Under the pieces are notes generated by a model. It had not been told where the DNA came from. It saw only the letters and a program-made list of their open reading frames with translations, and ran no database searches. A DNA stretch of 64,000 nucleotides from Apiosordaria backusii (lineage: Eukaryota > Ascomycota > Sordariomycetes > Sordariales > Lasiosphaeriaceae), in the NCBI GenBank assembly GCA_030549205.1, contig JAUKTV010000002.1:682001-746000 (forward strand), given 5' to 3'. A program made the position numbers and the translations under genes. Of this stretch, positions 20,878 through 31,505 are shown one piece after another (the first letter of the stretch is position 1; the number at the start of each line of letters is the position of its first letter).

Positions 20878-21417
20878 ATGGAAGAATACTCCCGCCCTCT
20901 CTCAACCTACCTCCCCAACCACCCGTCCATCACCGGCGGTCTAGTCGTCTCGGCAGTCATCATCCATTCCTCCCCCAACAATCACGGCCCCCCACGAACA
21001 CTGATAATCCAGCGCGCACTCAAAGACGGCTTCCCCCTCAAGTGGGAAACCCCCGGCGGCGGGGTAGAGGATTTTGACAAGTCTATCATCTCTGCCGCGG
21101 TGAGGGAAGTAAAGGAGGAGACTGGGTTGGTTGTCGACCCCGAGACGGAGATCTTGGGGCCGGTGGGCGGGTTGGCGGAGTGGATTGAGCCCAAGACTGG
21201 GCTGGTGTGGAGGAAGGTGATGTTTTTGGTGAGGTTAACTGGGGAGGAGGTGCCGGTGGTGAGGTTGGAGGAGAGGGAGCATCGGGATTATAGGTGGGTT
21301 ACTGAGGCGGAGGTGGAGGTGGAGGATGGGGAGGGGAGGGGGATTGAGTTTGCTTATGGGGAGTTGAGGAAGGGGGTTTTGGAGGGGTTTGGGAGGGTGA
21401 GGGAGTTGGTCCGGTGA
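20878..21417 (+). CDS. Nudix hydrolase
   Basis: A single exon of 179 aa starting MEEYSRPLSTYLPNHP at ATG 20878; the open frame upstream has no conserved content. After a first strand (ITGGLVVSAVIIH) comes the Nudix box, GGGVEDFDKSIISAAVRE followed by VKEETGL. The catalytic REVKEETGL core is intact, binding Mg2+ and activating water for cleavage of a nucleoside diphosphate linked to X. The first, less critical Glu of the box is Lys here, and the loop is one residue longer than the bacterial consensus, as in many fungal members. The C-terminal half is Glu/Arg-rich and uses G-rich codons (GAG/GTG/GGG), unlike the C-ending codons of the first half. The substrate is unknown; no targeting signal is seen. 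A tRNA gene follows 360 bp downstream. Confidence 0.85.
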   Translation: MEEYSRPLSTYLPNHPSITGGLVVSAVIIHSSPNNHGPPRTLIIQRALKDGFPLKWETPGGGVEDFDKSIISAAVREVKEETGLVVDPETEILGPVGGLAEWIEPKTGLVWRKVMFLVRLTGEEVPVVRLEEREHRDYRWVTEAEVEVEDGEGRGIEFAYGELRKGVLEGFGRVRELVR

Positions 21418-21777
21418 GGGACTCAGTTGGTCCAGGAGGGGAGGGGGTTGGAGGGGTTGAGTAATCGTGTTCAGTACCTGTACCTTAGGTAGTGTGATGT
21501 TCAAAACATTGTCTCATCCTCTCTTTGGTGGTATCTCGTCGCTCGACATTTTCCCCAATGGGACAAAGAAAAACTCAGGATGTTGACTTTCCCCTTTTTT
21601 TTCGCAGTACAGACTCCACATCTCCGGGCCAAGAACTGTTGACACAGAAACAACCACCGAGACCCTCACCATCTCCACCACTCTTTCCGCACTGGCCTGG
21701 AGTCTCCATATGAGGCATTTTCCTTGCCTCGCTTCCAACGAGATCCACAGCCTACAACAGGTGCCCACACCTGCAAA

Positions 21778-21862
21778 TCTTCCGTAGTATAGTGGTCAGT
21801 ATGTGAGCTTGTCATTCAATCCGACATCGCTCGAGACCCGGGTTCAATTCCCGGCGGGAGAG
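21778..21862 (+). tRNA. tRNA-Asp (GUC) with 13-base intron
   Basis: The acceptor stem pairs TCTTCCG (21778-21784) with CGGGAGA (21855-21861), and the discriminator is G (21862), as expected for tRNA-Asp. The D-arm is GTAT/GTAT with G-U closings. The anticodon stem is TGAGC/GCTCG. The loop TTGTCA-C has anticodon GTC at 21811-21813. A 13-base intron (21815-21827) sits in the canonical place between bases 37 and 38. The T-arm is CCGGG-TTCAATT-CCCGG, which includes a perfect B box. Positions 21869-21872 are TTTT, a minimal RNA polymerase III terminator. Confidence 0.93.
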
Positions 21863-21868
21863 ATATAC

Positions 21869-21872
21869 TTTT
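21869..21872 (+). terminator. RNA polymerase III T-stretch after tRNA-Asp
   Basis: Four T residues seven bases beyond the mature 3' end, the shortest tract that normally stops Pol III. A second T-run (TTTTT) follows at about 21892 as a possible back-up. Confidence 0.6.
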
Positions 21873-22782
21873 GCATCATTTCGGTGCAACATCTTTTTGC
21901 ATGTCTCATTACGTGTTTTTTGTGTGACATGGGACGGCGGTGCAAGTCCAGCGGTGTGGTCCGGTCGGTGTGCGGTGACTGTCTCACCGAAAAGCAGAAG
22001 AAAAAGACGTTGATCACCAGCGGCCCGGTCCGAGACTTCCTCCGAGCATCGTTCGTCTTTGGTCAACAGCTGTTGTTCGAGTGGTTGACTTGTGCGTGCG
22101 TCATCAGATGTTCCGCGTCACCCCCAACTCCAATTTCCGTTGGGCGGAAGGGTTTCGGAGAAGGGCGGTATGGTCTCGCGGGGCTGGCCAAGAAGAAAAG
22201 AGTTTGCGCCTTCGCTGAGACAAGAGAGAGGCAAGGGGTTAAGGGACTGTGCGGGCAGAGGTTGAGATAGACCTTTTATTTTATTTTGCTAGGCAATGGA
22301 ATGGAGGGGCTGGAACATCGTTGGTATAACCCTTACCCAGGGTGCTCACAGGAATGAAGGGTCCAAAGGGACAAAAGATGAATTGCGGCGAGCTCAACAT
22401 TGCCAGGAACGAAGGGGCTGCTCAGGCTGTGTATGGTGCAAGATGAGTTGTCACTGGAAGAAGAGGGCAATTATTTGTCTTCTCAGGTGTGCAAAACGCC
22501 ATGTGGCGGCCAGGTTTCGCAGCCATTTCCTCTTTTGGGGAGGGCTGGCTGCCTCTCAGCTGCCGCCTGAGAGAGCGCTAGTGTACAGCAAAGTAGGGCT
22601 GAGTGATGTTAGTGGCTCGGTGGTGTCCCAGCGCTTGGTAGCTGTGCGCCAAGCTAATTCTTGGCGGATAGCGATGCTGATCTACGAGTATATACTTGGG
22701 AGAGCGCCCTCATCTTTTCGGGTCTTTAGTCTGAAGCCACCAGGATCCAGGGACTTGGCCAGATAACTGCCAGACCAACACC
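21873..22782. other. Intergenic region and ankyrin-gene promoter
   Basis: About 900 bp. Plus-strand open frames here (21803-22270, 22296-22766) start inside the tRNA or lack any resemblance and are not called. A TATATA at about 22688-22694, some 90 bp before the ankyrin gene's ATG, is a good TATA-box candidate. Confidence 0.5.
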
Positions 22783-24318
22783 ATGCCCCAATCAACAACG
22801 CTCACTGTCAGGCAACAGCAGCCATGGCATGAATCACCTTGGACTCCTTCCAAGTCCCCCACGGGTCTCCACTATCACGTCCCCAAACCCATCCCAGAGC
22901 CCTTCGTGAGAATGGGATGGCAGCCAAAGACCAGAGTTCCTCGCCTTCAGAACTGTCGAGAGGTCATCAAGCCAAGTCAGAGCAGCACGGTTCCCACGCC
23001 ATCAATATGGGTACATACTCCACGCTGCCGTTGTGCCCAAGACAAATTAGACCGTGAGCGTCAAGATGAAGCCCTCGCCAACACCATTACCACCCTCTCC
23101 ACCACCTACCGCGCCCGCCTCAAGCTTGAAGCCGAGATTTCCATTTCTCTTCCAAAATCCAAGAAGGTACCACACAAGCGCTCCCGGTCATCAGTCCTCA
23201 TCACCCGCCTCCTGTCCTCGTTGTCCCCGTCCAACCTCGGGGGGAAGCAATCCCACCACCCCAACATCATCTCCATCCAGCACCTCGCCGACCTTTGCAA
23301 CGGCTGCTCAGAACTCGATGCCCCAAAAGTGATCACCTACCTCCACGACCACAAAATCCCAGTCAACACCCCCAACCACCTCGGGCTCACCCCATTAATC
23401 TGCGCCCTCCGTTCCCCCTTGGCGAAATCTCTTCCAAGATCTCACCTCGCTTTCTTGAAATTCCTTCTGGAAAGCGGCGCCAACCCCAACCTCCCCTCCA
23501 CCGGGCCGTCGGATCCATCAACGCCATTAAGCGTAGCTTGCTCCCTCCACTCTTTACCCTCGGAGCACATCGAGGCGATCCTCAAGTTGCTCCTGGACAA
23601 GGGAGCAGCGGTTGACCTGCCCATCCCCTCTTTGGGGTCATCAGGAGGAGGAGGGAAAATAAACAGGCAAACTGCCCTTCACATCGCCACCTTGTGCTCC
23701 AACCCAATTGCCTTGTCCTCTTTGCTAGGGTACGGGAATGCAAACCCCAATCCATCATCGTTACTAGGTACCAACGGGTTGTCCGTCAGCCCGCTGCATC
23801 TGGCTGCTCATACCGATACCGTTTGTGCTGGGGTTTTGTTGAAACACGGGGCCGACCCCCTAGCGAGGGATCAACAGGGTAAAACACCGCTTCATTGGGC
23901 GGCGGAGTACGGGTATGATGTTGGGTTGGTGGAACTGCTGATGGGGTACATGAAAGACGACGAGAAAAAGGTGGAGGTGGTCTGGGATGTGCTGAGGAGG
24001 GTGGTGAAGCATCTCGAGAATGGGCACGGGAGGAGGGGGCATGTGGCTGTTGTTCGAGCTTTGCTTTTGCAGGGAGGGGGTTCAAAGGGGACGAGGAGGG
24101 TAAGCAGGAGTATAAGAGAGAGGTTGGAGAGGTTGGATGAGGAGTGGGGGTGGGGACCGGTGTTCGAGGCGATGATTCAGGAGTGTTTGTCTCCGGCGGC
24201 GTTGACGAGGAATAATTCGTTGTCGTCGGGGTTGAGCGGGGAGACGGCCGTGGATGAGAAAAAGGGGGAGCAGGTGGTGGCCGTGAGGGAGGAGTGCGAT
24301 GTGCTTACACCGAACTGA
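22783..24318 (+). CDS. Ankyrin-repeat protein
   Basis: A single exon of 511 aa from ATG 22783. The N-terminal 150 residues are basic and disordered-looking, with a short helical segment (LDRERQDEALANTITTLSTT). The ankyrin part begins near residue 165: LADLCNGCSELDAPKVITYL, then NHLGLTPLICALRS and FLKFLLESGANPNLPS. It goes on with ILKLLLDKGAAVDLP, NRQTALHIATLCSN, VSPLHLAAHTDTVCAGVLLK and QGKTPLHWAAEYGYDVG. A helical C-terminal region follows. No F-box, kinase or membrane segment is present, so it is a protein-protein interaction scaffold of unknown partner. Codon use shifts from C-ending to G-rich in the last third, like the Nudix gene. Confidence 0.8.
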   Translation: MPQSTTLTVRQQQPWHESPWTPSKSPTGLHYHVPKPIPEPFVRMGWQPKTRVPRLQNCREVIKPSQSSTVPTPSIWVHTPRCRCAQDKLDRERQDEALANTITTLSTTYRARLKLEAEISISLPKSKKVPHKRSRSSVLITRLLSSLSPSNLGGKQSHHPNIISIQHLADLCNGCSELDAPKVITYLHDHKIPVNTPNHLGLTPLICALRSPLAKSLPRSHLAFLKFLLESGANPNLPSTGPSDPSTPLSVACSLHSLPSEHIEAILKLLLDKGAAVDLPIPSLGSSGGGGKINRQTALHIATLCSNPIALSSLLGYGNANPNPSSLLGTNGLSVSPLHLAAHTDTVCAGVLLKHGADPLARDQQGKTPLHWAAEYGYDVGLVELLMGYMKDDEKKVEVVWDVLRRVVKHLENGHGRRGHVAVVRALLLQGGGSKGTRRVSRSIRERLERLDEEWGWGPVFEAMIQECLSPAALTRNNSLSSGLSGETAVDEKKGEQVVAVREECDVLTPN

Positions 24319-25707
24319 GACAGGCCTGGGGACGTGGAGGGGGTGGTTGAAAGGAGTGAAATATTTATCCGACGAATGTGAATGAACGGATTTATCTACC
24401 TAAGGTACCTCATGTTTACTTTCTTTTTGAGTTGTTCATCATGTCCAGTTGGGTGAGGGCGTTTTGCATGTGGATGGGTGTTTGGCGGTTTGGGGTCTGG
24501 TGGGAATTGGAGATGATCACATGCATGATACGTAAGGTACCTAGGTAACTTATTCTTCTTACCAGAATACATATCCCTTTTGTGTTAGAATGATACCTTA
24601 TTGTCAACGATATGTGTTTGCTGGTCACATCTCACTTGCTGAATAACTACCTGTCTTTTTGACTGACTTGCATCATACAAATAGGCAGTTATTAACACAC
24701 ATGAACCTGCATCAGAGAGCAGCTCAGCGCCGGAGCTGTCCTTCCGACCATCCGTACCATCATCTCACGGCCGGAAAAACATCGCTACAATGCAGGTGAT
24801 CATGCGGGCGTCAAGTGGTGGTAGGTTCGTTGCAGCATGCCAGCAAGGATGATGAGGTAAGCCCCTAGATATCCTGACCGCTACTTGTAGCAGAAGTCAG
24901 AAAAGAGTGTAGCAGAAAGGATATCGTATGTTTGGTAAAGCAAATCGGAGCCGATGGCGAGGAGCGCAGTTTCAAGCTTTTGTTGGCTCATGTGTTATGA
25001 TTCTGACGTATTGAAGCGATTTGCCAAGGTACAAGGTTGTTGGTCTTGCTCGGTATCGGGCCTTGGAGTACCTACCTTATGTGATGTAACTCTCAATCCT
25101 ATATTCAGGGAGGTACGTGCGGCAGTTTATGGAGCTGTGGTAATAGTCGGCTTATTCTCGTAAGGATCGAGAAGCATTCACTGATCTTATGCCAGAGATG
25201 TTCACCGAACGCCTCGGTAATGCCAGCATCACATTTTTCCTGTACTTGGAAAACTTAGACAAAGCCCGTCATATTGATGGTATGCCAGCGCCGCAGAGAT
25301 GCGGCAGTATGCATGCTCGCGGGGCCCCGTTCCGGACCAATCGGCAGCTCCGAGCTATAGAAAGCAAACGATGGTTCGCAGCACTTGTGCTCGAGACAAA
25401 ACTGCACATCGCAGTTCGGGGTAGCACCGAGGAGATGCTGCCCCTACAAGAAGGTAAAGACGGAGGGTATGACACTGCAAAACAGCCAAGGAGATGCCAG
25501 GAGAGTCATCAATACCCCCCCACGTTGCGATGCCATAAAGAATCCGAGCCAAACATTGATCCAAGTGAGAGATGGATGGTCATGGAAGTGAAAAAAACAT
25601 AATGAAGTCAACGAGCGTGGTCACCTCCGAAAGAGAAAAACCAAATAGAACCGACAACTCCTCTTCGCCATGCTCAAATATGGGCATTGATGCCTTGATG
25701 TCGTCAA
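24319..25707. other. Gene-poor region
   Basis: About 1.4 kb. Several TACCTA/AGGTACCT steps occur near 24396-24410 and 24535-24548. Small open frames (for example plus 25189-25602) show no family resemblance or splice logic. Nothing is called. Confidence 0.45.
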
Positions 25708-25994
25708 CTAGTGGTCGTGCTCACCATCACCGGAGTCTTCATTCGGGGCAGGAGTGCGGCAGTAGCCGCATTGCCGTCCCGGGATGACCCAGACTTCATT
25801 GCCGTTCTCGGCGCAAGTCTGACAGCGAACACCGGGGAGCTGACACTGTGTTACCTAGCTGAGCTTTAAACTGTTTGTTGTCCAGTGTTACTTACTGGCA
25901 AAGTCCTGATGCCTTCCCCTTGAGATCCAAGAGGCCCAAGGCCAAGACCAAACTCTCGGTCAGAAAGGAGAGGTGAGTAGAGAGGGGGCAACAT
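25708..25994 (-). CDS. Small double-CxxC protein, two exons
   Basis: Hand-spliced on the minus strand: exon 1 25994-25896 (33 codons, starting MLPPLYSPLLSDREFGLGLG), a 50-base GTAAGT...CAG intron, then exon 2 25845-25708. The total is 78 aa. Exon 2 contains CQTC and, 14 residues later, CGYC, a spacing seen in small zinc-ribbon or treble-clef modules, and ends in an acidic/His tail (EDSGDGEHDH). Tiny zinc-knuckle proteins of this kind are common, mostly unnamed, in Pezizomycotina. No signal peptide is seen. The exon is too short for routine gene callers. Phase, donor, acceptor and cysteine spacing all agree, but there is no transcript evidence, and an upstream 5' exon cannot be excluded. Confidence 0.5.
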
Positions 25995-27766
25995 GATGAG
26001 CCAAGTGTGTTGGTGGTTGCTGAATGGTTGGACTGAGATTTGGGGTCTGACGTGAGAAAGTAGGTGATCGGGTGGCAGTTAGAAGAAGTCTTTGGTGTTT
26101 GTTACACAAGAACGACGAAAACCTGCACTTGTCAAGATGGGCTTCGTCTTCATTCTTATAGACATCTGGAAGACCGGACAGACCATTCTTCTCAGGTTCT
26201 CGTCTGCCCTTGGTCCGAAAGAAGAAAAAGGATCGGACATTTGCCAGGAGTCTAGACACCGAACCGCAGAGCTGAGGGCCGGTTCAGAGCCATCATGACA
26301 GCTGCGTTGGTTGGGCTCTGGTCGCTCTCCGGTCCGCCATTGGAGGATTCGGCTGTGTGGGTGGGTGGGCAGACAGGAAACCGGCAGCCAAGCTCCATCT
26401 GGGGCCGCGGAATGGCGAGATAGAGCTCTCTTGCGTGCCTCAATGAGGTCTGTGCCATCGGCAGTGGGTGAGATAAGACATGTTCTCAGAGCAAAACATG
26501 ACGATGGTTGACGATGTCTCTCGCCGGCTTGCGGTAATAAATGGCCAGGTGTGTCAAGCGTCCTATCAACTATCACGATGAGTGTCCATCGAAACATGCA
26601 GAGGCTCCACACCGGTGAAGACTTGCATCTCGATGAGAAAGAAAAGAGTAAAGCATGAGGTGGTCCGGTGGGGGTGGAAGACGGTAGATTCCAATGAATT
26701 GCGTCCGGGTTGCCCTTCTGGTGAGATGCCACGCTGCACGCTGCACCATCACAGCAAATCCATGGTCGATTGGGCCGTCGGTACTTGAGCACCCCAGGCC
26801 AGGGCTGTCACTTTTCGCACCTCTGTCACTTCCGTCACATCTCCCGCCCTCTAACATCCCCTCTCGGCCCCTCTGGGCCCCTCTTCTTCTCCCCCTCCCG
26901 TTCGCCGTCATCCCACCACTCCCATCGCAAACTTGACTGCCAAGACCGTCACCAAGCGATCCAACCCTGCGTGTGTTGTCCTCACGCGCGCCCTGATCCT
27001 TCGGTCTTTGAGGGTGTCGGGAGTGAGCCGGGCCGCCGCGCAATGGCTTGCATTTTGGTTCGTTAGTTGAATACAGGCCGGTGGTCAGACAGATCGCCGG
27101 CTGCTATCCCCAAATTGACTCAGACACTGCAGATATCGCAGCTGTCAAACTTGGTGTGGCATCTACCTCTGGTGACAGGCCACCCACACCCACATTGCCG
27201 AAGTTTCTTTACCTCTTAGGCAGCTTAGGGCTTCTGATGGGCTTGACAAGCGAGGCACACCGGTCGTCCGCACTGCCAGCCACTCTCTTGACTATTGGCA
27301 TGTTGGTCCTTGACTCTTCCAGCGTTGTTCGCCAAGGGCATAGCTAGACCGAGACAGCTGTTTTTTGACGCATCTCGCGGTACTGTACGATATTGCCTCA
27401 CAACCTCTCTCAGTTTCTTGCTGCTAACTTATTCCAGAATACCACCACTGAGCACACAATCTCATCCCACGTGTACATGGCTTAAAGGAGAGTCATCTCC
27501 GGTCTGGTGTGCGAACTTCGCTGTAAGTCGACTGCCAAGAGGAACATCAGGCGACGTCTTGATGCCCAAACGCTTTTTCCGCGGCAGGCAACTTCCGCCG
27601 TGTACCAGGTATCTTTGAGCTCCGAACCAAACTTCACCACCATGGTCTGATCACGCCTTTACACCGACTTTACCTACTTATCAATCACTTAGCGCACGTC
27701 GTCCACTTGGCAATCCTTCTCGGCAAGCTCAACTTACCTTACTCTGCACATTCGCTTCTTTCGCAG
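25995..27766. other. Gene-poor region
   Basis: About 1.8 kb. A minus-strand open frame of 237 codons (26079-26792) and shorter plus-strand frames exist, but their composition is that of non-coding GC-rich DNA and they share no recognisable motif. Nothing is called. Confidence 0.4.
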
Positions 27767-27838
27767 CGCAACGTCTATCGCGCTACCCCTGAGAAGGCTT
27801 CAACCGAGGCGGCTACGGCTCCAGCCGACGCCAAATGA
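27767..27838 (+). CDS. Possible last exon of a very small gene
   Basis: A polypyrimidine-rich acceptor (TTCGCTTCTTTCGCAG) is followed by 23 codons reading RNVYRATPEKASTEAATAPA and ending in DAK, then TGA. The Ala/Thr/Glu/Pro composition and strict codon use look coding, as in the tails of small mitochondrial proteins. I could not find a convincing start exon: the ATG at about 27642 is followed by a stop in its own frame, and no donor joins it cleanly. Treat as a hint only. Confidence 0.2.
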   Translation, partial: RNVYRATPEKASTEAATAPADAK

Positions 27839-30800
27839 TTCTTGATGCATCAATCATAATGATGTCCAGCAAATGGGGTGACATCGGTCATAGGGTTCAG
27901 CAAGGCCGGCGCGGGGTGATAGTTGTGGTCGGCTAGCTCGGGTCATATATATACGTTTCTACATACATATATGGCTCCATATCTGCCCAGGCATGCGGCC
28001 AAGAGTACTAGAGACGACACAAGATACCGTAGAAGCCTACCTTCACCCATGCCCTACCAGTGTGACTTCAAGCATTCGGGTGTTCGGAAGGTGAAGACCT
28101 TTTCCTGGACCCCATGATCTGATTAAACCAAGTTGAGTCAAACCTGCCTCTGTAGTCCTCGTGACTTTGATTCCATGCAGCTAAAAGGCATGCAAGACAT
28201 CAACACCAACTGCAACATCATGAAATGTTCTTTTCGTCTCGGATCGCGCCCATGACCGCCAATGACACCTGCTAGAAATGTGGCGCCCTTGGCACTACTC
28301 TGGGAAAATGTCTCGGGTAAGGGCCCAAAAGGCAGTTCTTTAATAGACACATGTCTCATCCATGGCAATGTTGAGGTGCAGAGCCTCGGGATACTCGTCT
28401 GGGAATGGTTGCTTGGCAAGTCCAGGACGTTGCTTCCCACTTGGTACACCTTACTGTGCTTCTCTAGACATGTCTCCGACAAAATCCCTCTGGCATGATG
28501 ATTGAGCCCAAAAAGTGCAGCTTACCTTACCCGAGAGTAAAAGTTAGGAGCCGATGATAATAGAGCTTCCTTTTCTCTGCTTTTTAGTTAGGTCAGAGAA
28601 AAGCTATGTTCCTGCCAACCCCTTCAACGGTGCCATTATAATAGAGGAAACAGAAACTATAAATCGTTAAGGCGTCATCAACAAGCACTATTCTGAGGCC
28701 TAATTGCTCGGCTTTAGCCGCCCCAGGATCTTTGCGCTGTTGCTCGCCCAAGAGTGGGCAATGGCAAGCTTAAAAGATGGCAATGACAAAACGCTACAAC
28801 AAATACATATGTCTGAGAAAAGAAACAGAGCTAATTCTTTAAGAGGCAAATCATAATCGCCAAAGATCCAGGCTACCTATATTTCAGGTATAAACAGACC
28901 CATGTTGACGAGAGTGCCGTCAGAGTTAAAACAGATTAACGTGCCACCGGGGTTCTCTCCATCCTCTTTCTTTCTATGTCTCCTTAACAATCACCCCCCT
29001 ATGGCTGGAAATAAAGTAGCAGGGAACGAGATCCTTGTTAAGACCTACCCAGCCTTCTCAATGTTACCTACATGTTCCGAGTCCATGGTGACGGCATATT
29101 AATCTGGACATTTAAATAGGTAGGCTCGCAAAAACGGGATGTAGTTTTTGAGTCTTGTGCTACCGACCGTTTGTTAGCTCCTTTCCTACCTGGTACCTAG
29201 CCAATTCATGCTCTAACAGATGTTCGCTTGAATGGAACCGTCATGCAACCGCTTCCAAGAAAACTAACAACTGTCGAGTAAGTTGAAAGTGTCCAGCGTG
29301 ACAATAATGCTGCCTCGACCAAGGCTCTACCTCGTAAGTCTAAGAGCTCTAGGTGACACCCCAGGGGTTTCAGGGGCCACAGAAGCTGGTAGACATTCAT
29401 TCACCATTAACCCGAACCCTGCCTGCAGTGCAACTAGAGACACATATTTTGTCTAAACCAGTATCACAGCACCTTACCTAACGTTGTTCATACCAGACAG
29501 TCTTCTTCAGAGCTTAACGAGCCTCGAGGTTCTACGCCGCACCCATCCCCCCTTAGCCCGCGGCCCGGCCACCCACACACCCACACCCATCAATCCTACA
29601 TCGTACGATTCTTGATTCCTTTCCCAGCTCGGTTCCAGTTTCCCGTCTTCAAAATATTCTCTTCTACGCCACACCCGCCGCCTGTCCGCCATTGTCGCAC
29701 CCGGTAACACGACTAGACCGGCCCGAAGACCGGCCAGCTCCCATCGGCTCAGCTTTCCCACATCCCGATGCCGACTTTGCCCGTTGCCCGGCCTGCTTTA
29801 ATGGGCCGGATGACTTACAAGGTGGCCGCAATACCCGAGCCATCGTCACAAGTTGCCAGTCCCGATCCAAGGCCGCCGTCATCTCTTTCCCTTCCTGACT
29901 GTTGGGACTGGGGCGGCGGATCTACAGGGTCACTAGGTAACCGGCTGTTGAACATGGCTTGCTTGCAGCGGGAGGGGCGTCCGCCTCCGCGATTTTACAT
30001 ACTTGGGATCCATATTCATTCCACAACGGTTTAACAGAGGCTGGGGAAGCCTAGAATCAAGTCCGAGTTCGAGTTCGGATTACATACAGTTCGGATTACA
30101 GTTCGGATTAGGTACAGTTCGGATTACAGCTCTTTACCACGAGTCAATGTCTTCTTGTTAAGTGCATACGATCCACGCGCCTGATCCACTTGTGACATAT
30201 GTGGTCATGATCGTCCTGTTGCTCGTTAGCAGGAATATCGTGGTTTTTTATTCTGTGGCGGGGGAGTGATTGAATGGCACTAAATGGATGGGCGTAAAAT
30301 GGGGGGGGCTGTGTGTTGCGTTATGATGGCGTCGAGCGGAGCTTAACGGGGGAAAGGTGGGGTCTCGGCAGTGCAGCTCCCCGCATTTCCGGACCCGTGC
30401 TCCGCGTTAGACTTCGGCGGAGCCGCGGGCGGAGGTGGGGATGGGGGGAGGAGAGGTGGGCGTGATGGGGAGTCGGGGGGACGGGGGAATGGATGGTTGA
30501 CATGTAGGGATTCAGGATTGCGGTGTAAAAAACATGCGATAAGGTCCCCGCAAGGCAGTCAGGCAGTTCGGGAGGCTGACCGTCCGGATATCTTGTTCCC
30601 CACTACGCCAATGTTACGGACGGTTGGTGGTTCCCCGCAACGATGAAGTATGTGGTAAGCCAGCTTTGGGCATCAACAACTCTTTGCGCGATATGTCTCT
30701 ACTGCGCCCCGGATGATCTTGTTTTGAGTAGATTGCATATATCGCAAACTCAATTTCGCTCTCCTACCTATCATCTAATACCCTCACTTTCAAAGTCCCT

Positions 30801-31505
30801 TTTCGATGAGGCTTGGAGTCGGGTCGAGGTGGCTTGGGCACATACCGGACCCAAGATCTTGGCTCGGGGCAACGGCGCTCCACCATTCGGCAGTGCTTCA
30901 GTGCCCAGCTCGCCGAGCCGGGTGTGCCTTGCCAACCCTTGTCAGATGGTTTTCGTGGTGGCGTCCGATTTGACAGGTCCTTCCAGCAACCAAATGCCAG
31001 ATTACACAGCAGACGAAAATGTCTTCCTCAATGAACTGCTGCAAAACGTTACGATTATGCATGCAGGTATGCATGCCATCATGTAATAGAATGGGGAAGC
31101 TCGACATGTGACTCCCACTAGACGACCGTGTAACAAAGAATGTCGGAAGAGTGTGCTGAGAGAAGTGGTGATGCCGCTTGGAAATGCCTCTCCCATCATG
31201 TTGAAGTCGGTCTGTGTATCATGTATCGGAAATTAAATCATCATCCGGTGATTACCCCCAAGGGAACTCTCCCGGATCGACACGGCACAAGTTACACGGT
31301 CCCATTTCACCAAAACATACAATGCCAGTTTGCAAACGGGATGATGAACTCCAAAAATAACCCGTCTCATCTAAATTTTTGACCTTTTCTCTCTACCTGC
31401 TCCGTGTGTTCCCATCTTTAGTGCAAAACCAACAATGGACCGCCCGAAACCCCAAACCCCAAACTTGTAACACAAAACAAATCGTGACCCATCAAGAACT
31501 GGAAC
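27839..31505. other. 3.7-kb gene desert
   Basis: No gene can be supported. The stretch 28500-29100 is richer in A/T than its surroundings and may be an old transposon scrap; its minus strand reads GLRIVLVDDALTIYSF before stops. Around 30070-30130 there is a short tandem repeat. Other open frames are short and featureless. Confidence 0.45.
30073..30129. repeat. Short tandem repeat, TTCGGATTA core
   Basis: Four near-copies of a 12-15-base unit sharing AGTTCGGATTA, with small spacer differences, in otherwise unique intergenic DNA. Confidence 0.85.

Noticed and set aside
26079..26792. 237-codon minus-strand frame
   Set aside because: No start context, no motif and a composition like the surrounding non-coding DNA.
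28500..29100. Possible transposon scrap reading GLRIVLVDDALTIYSF on the minus strand
   Set aside because: Only one short stretch, no repeat ends and no second motif; insufficient for a mobile-element call.
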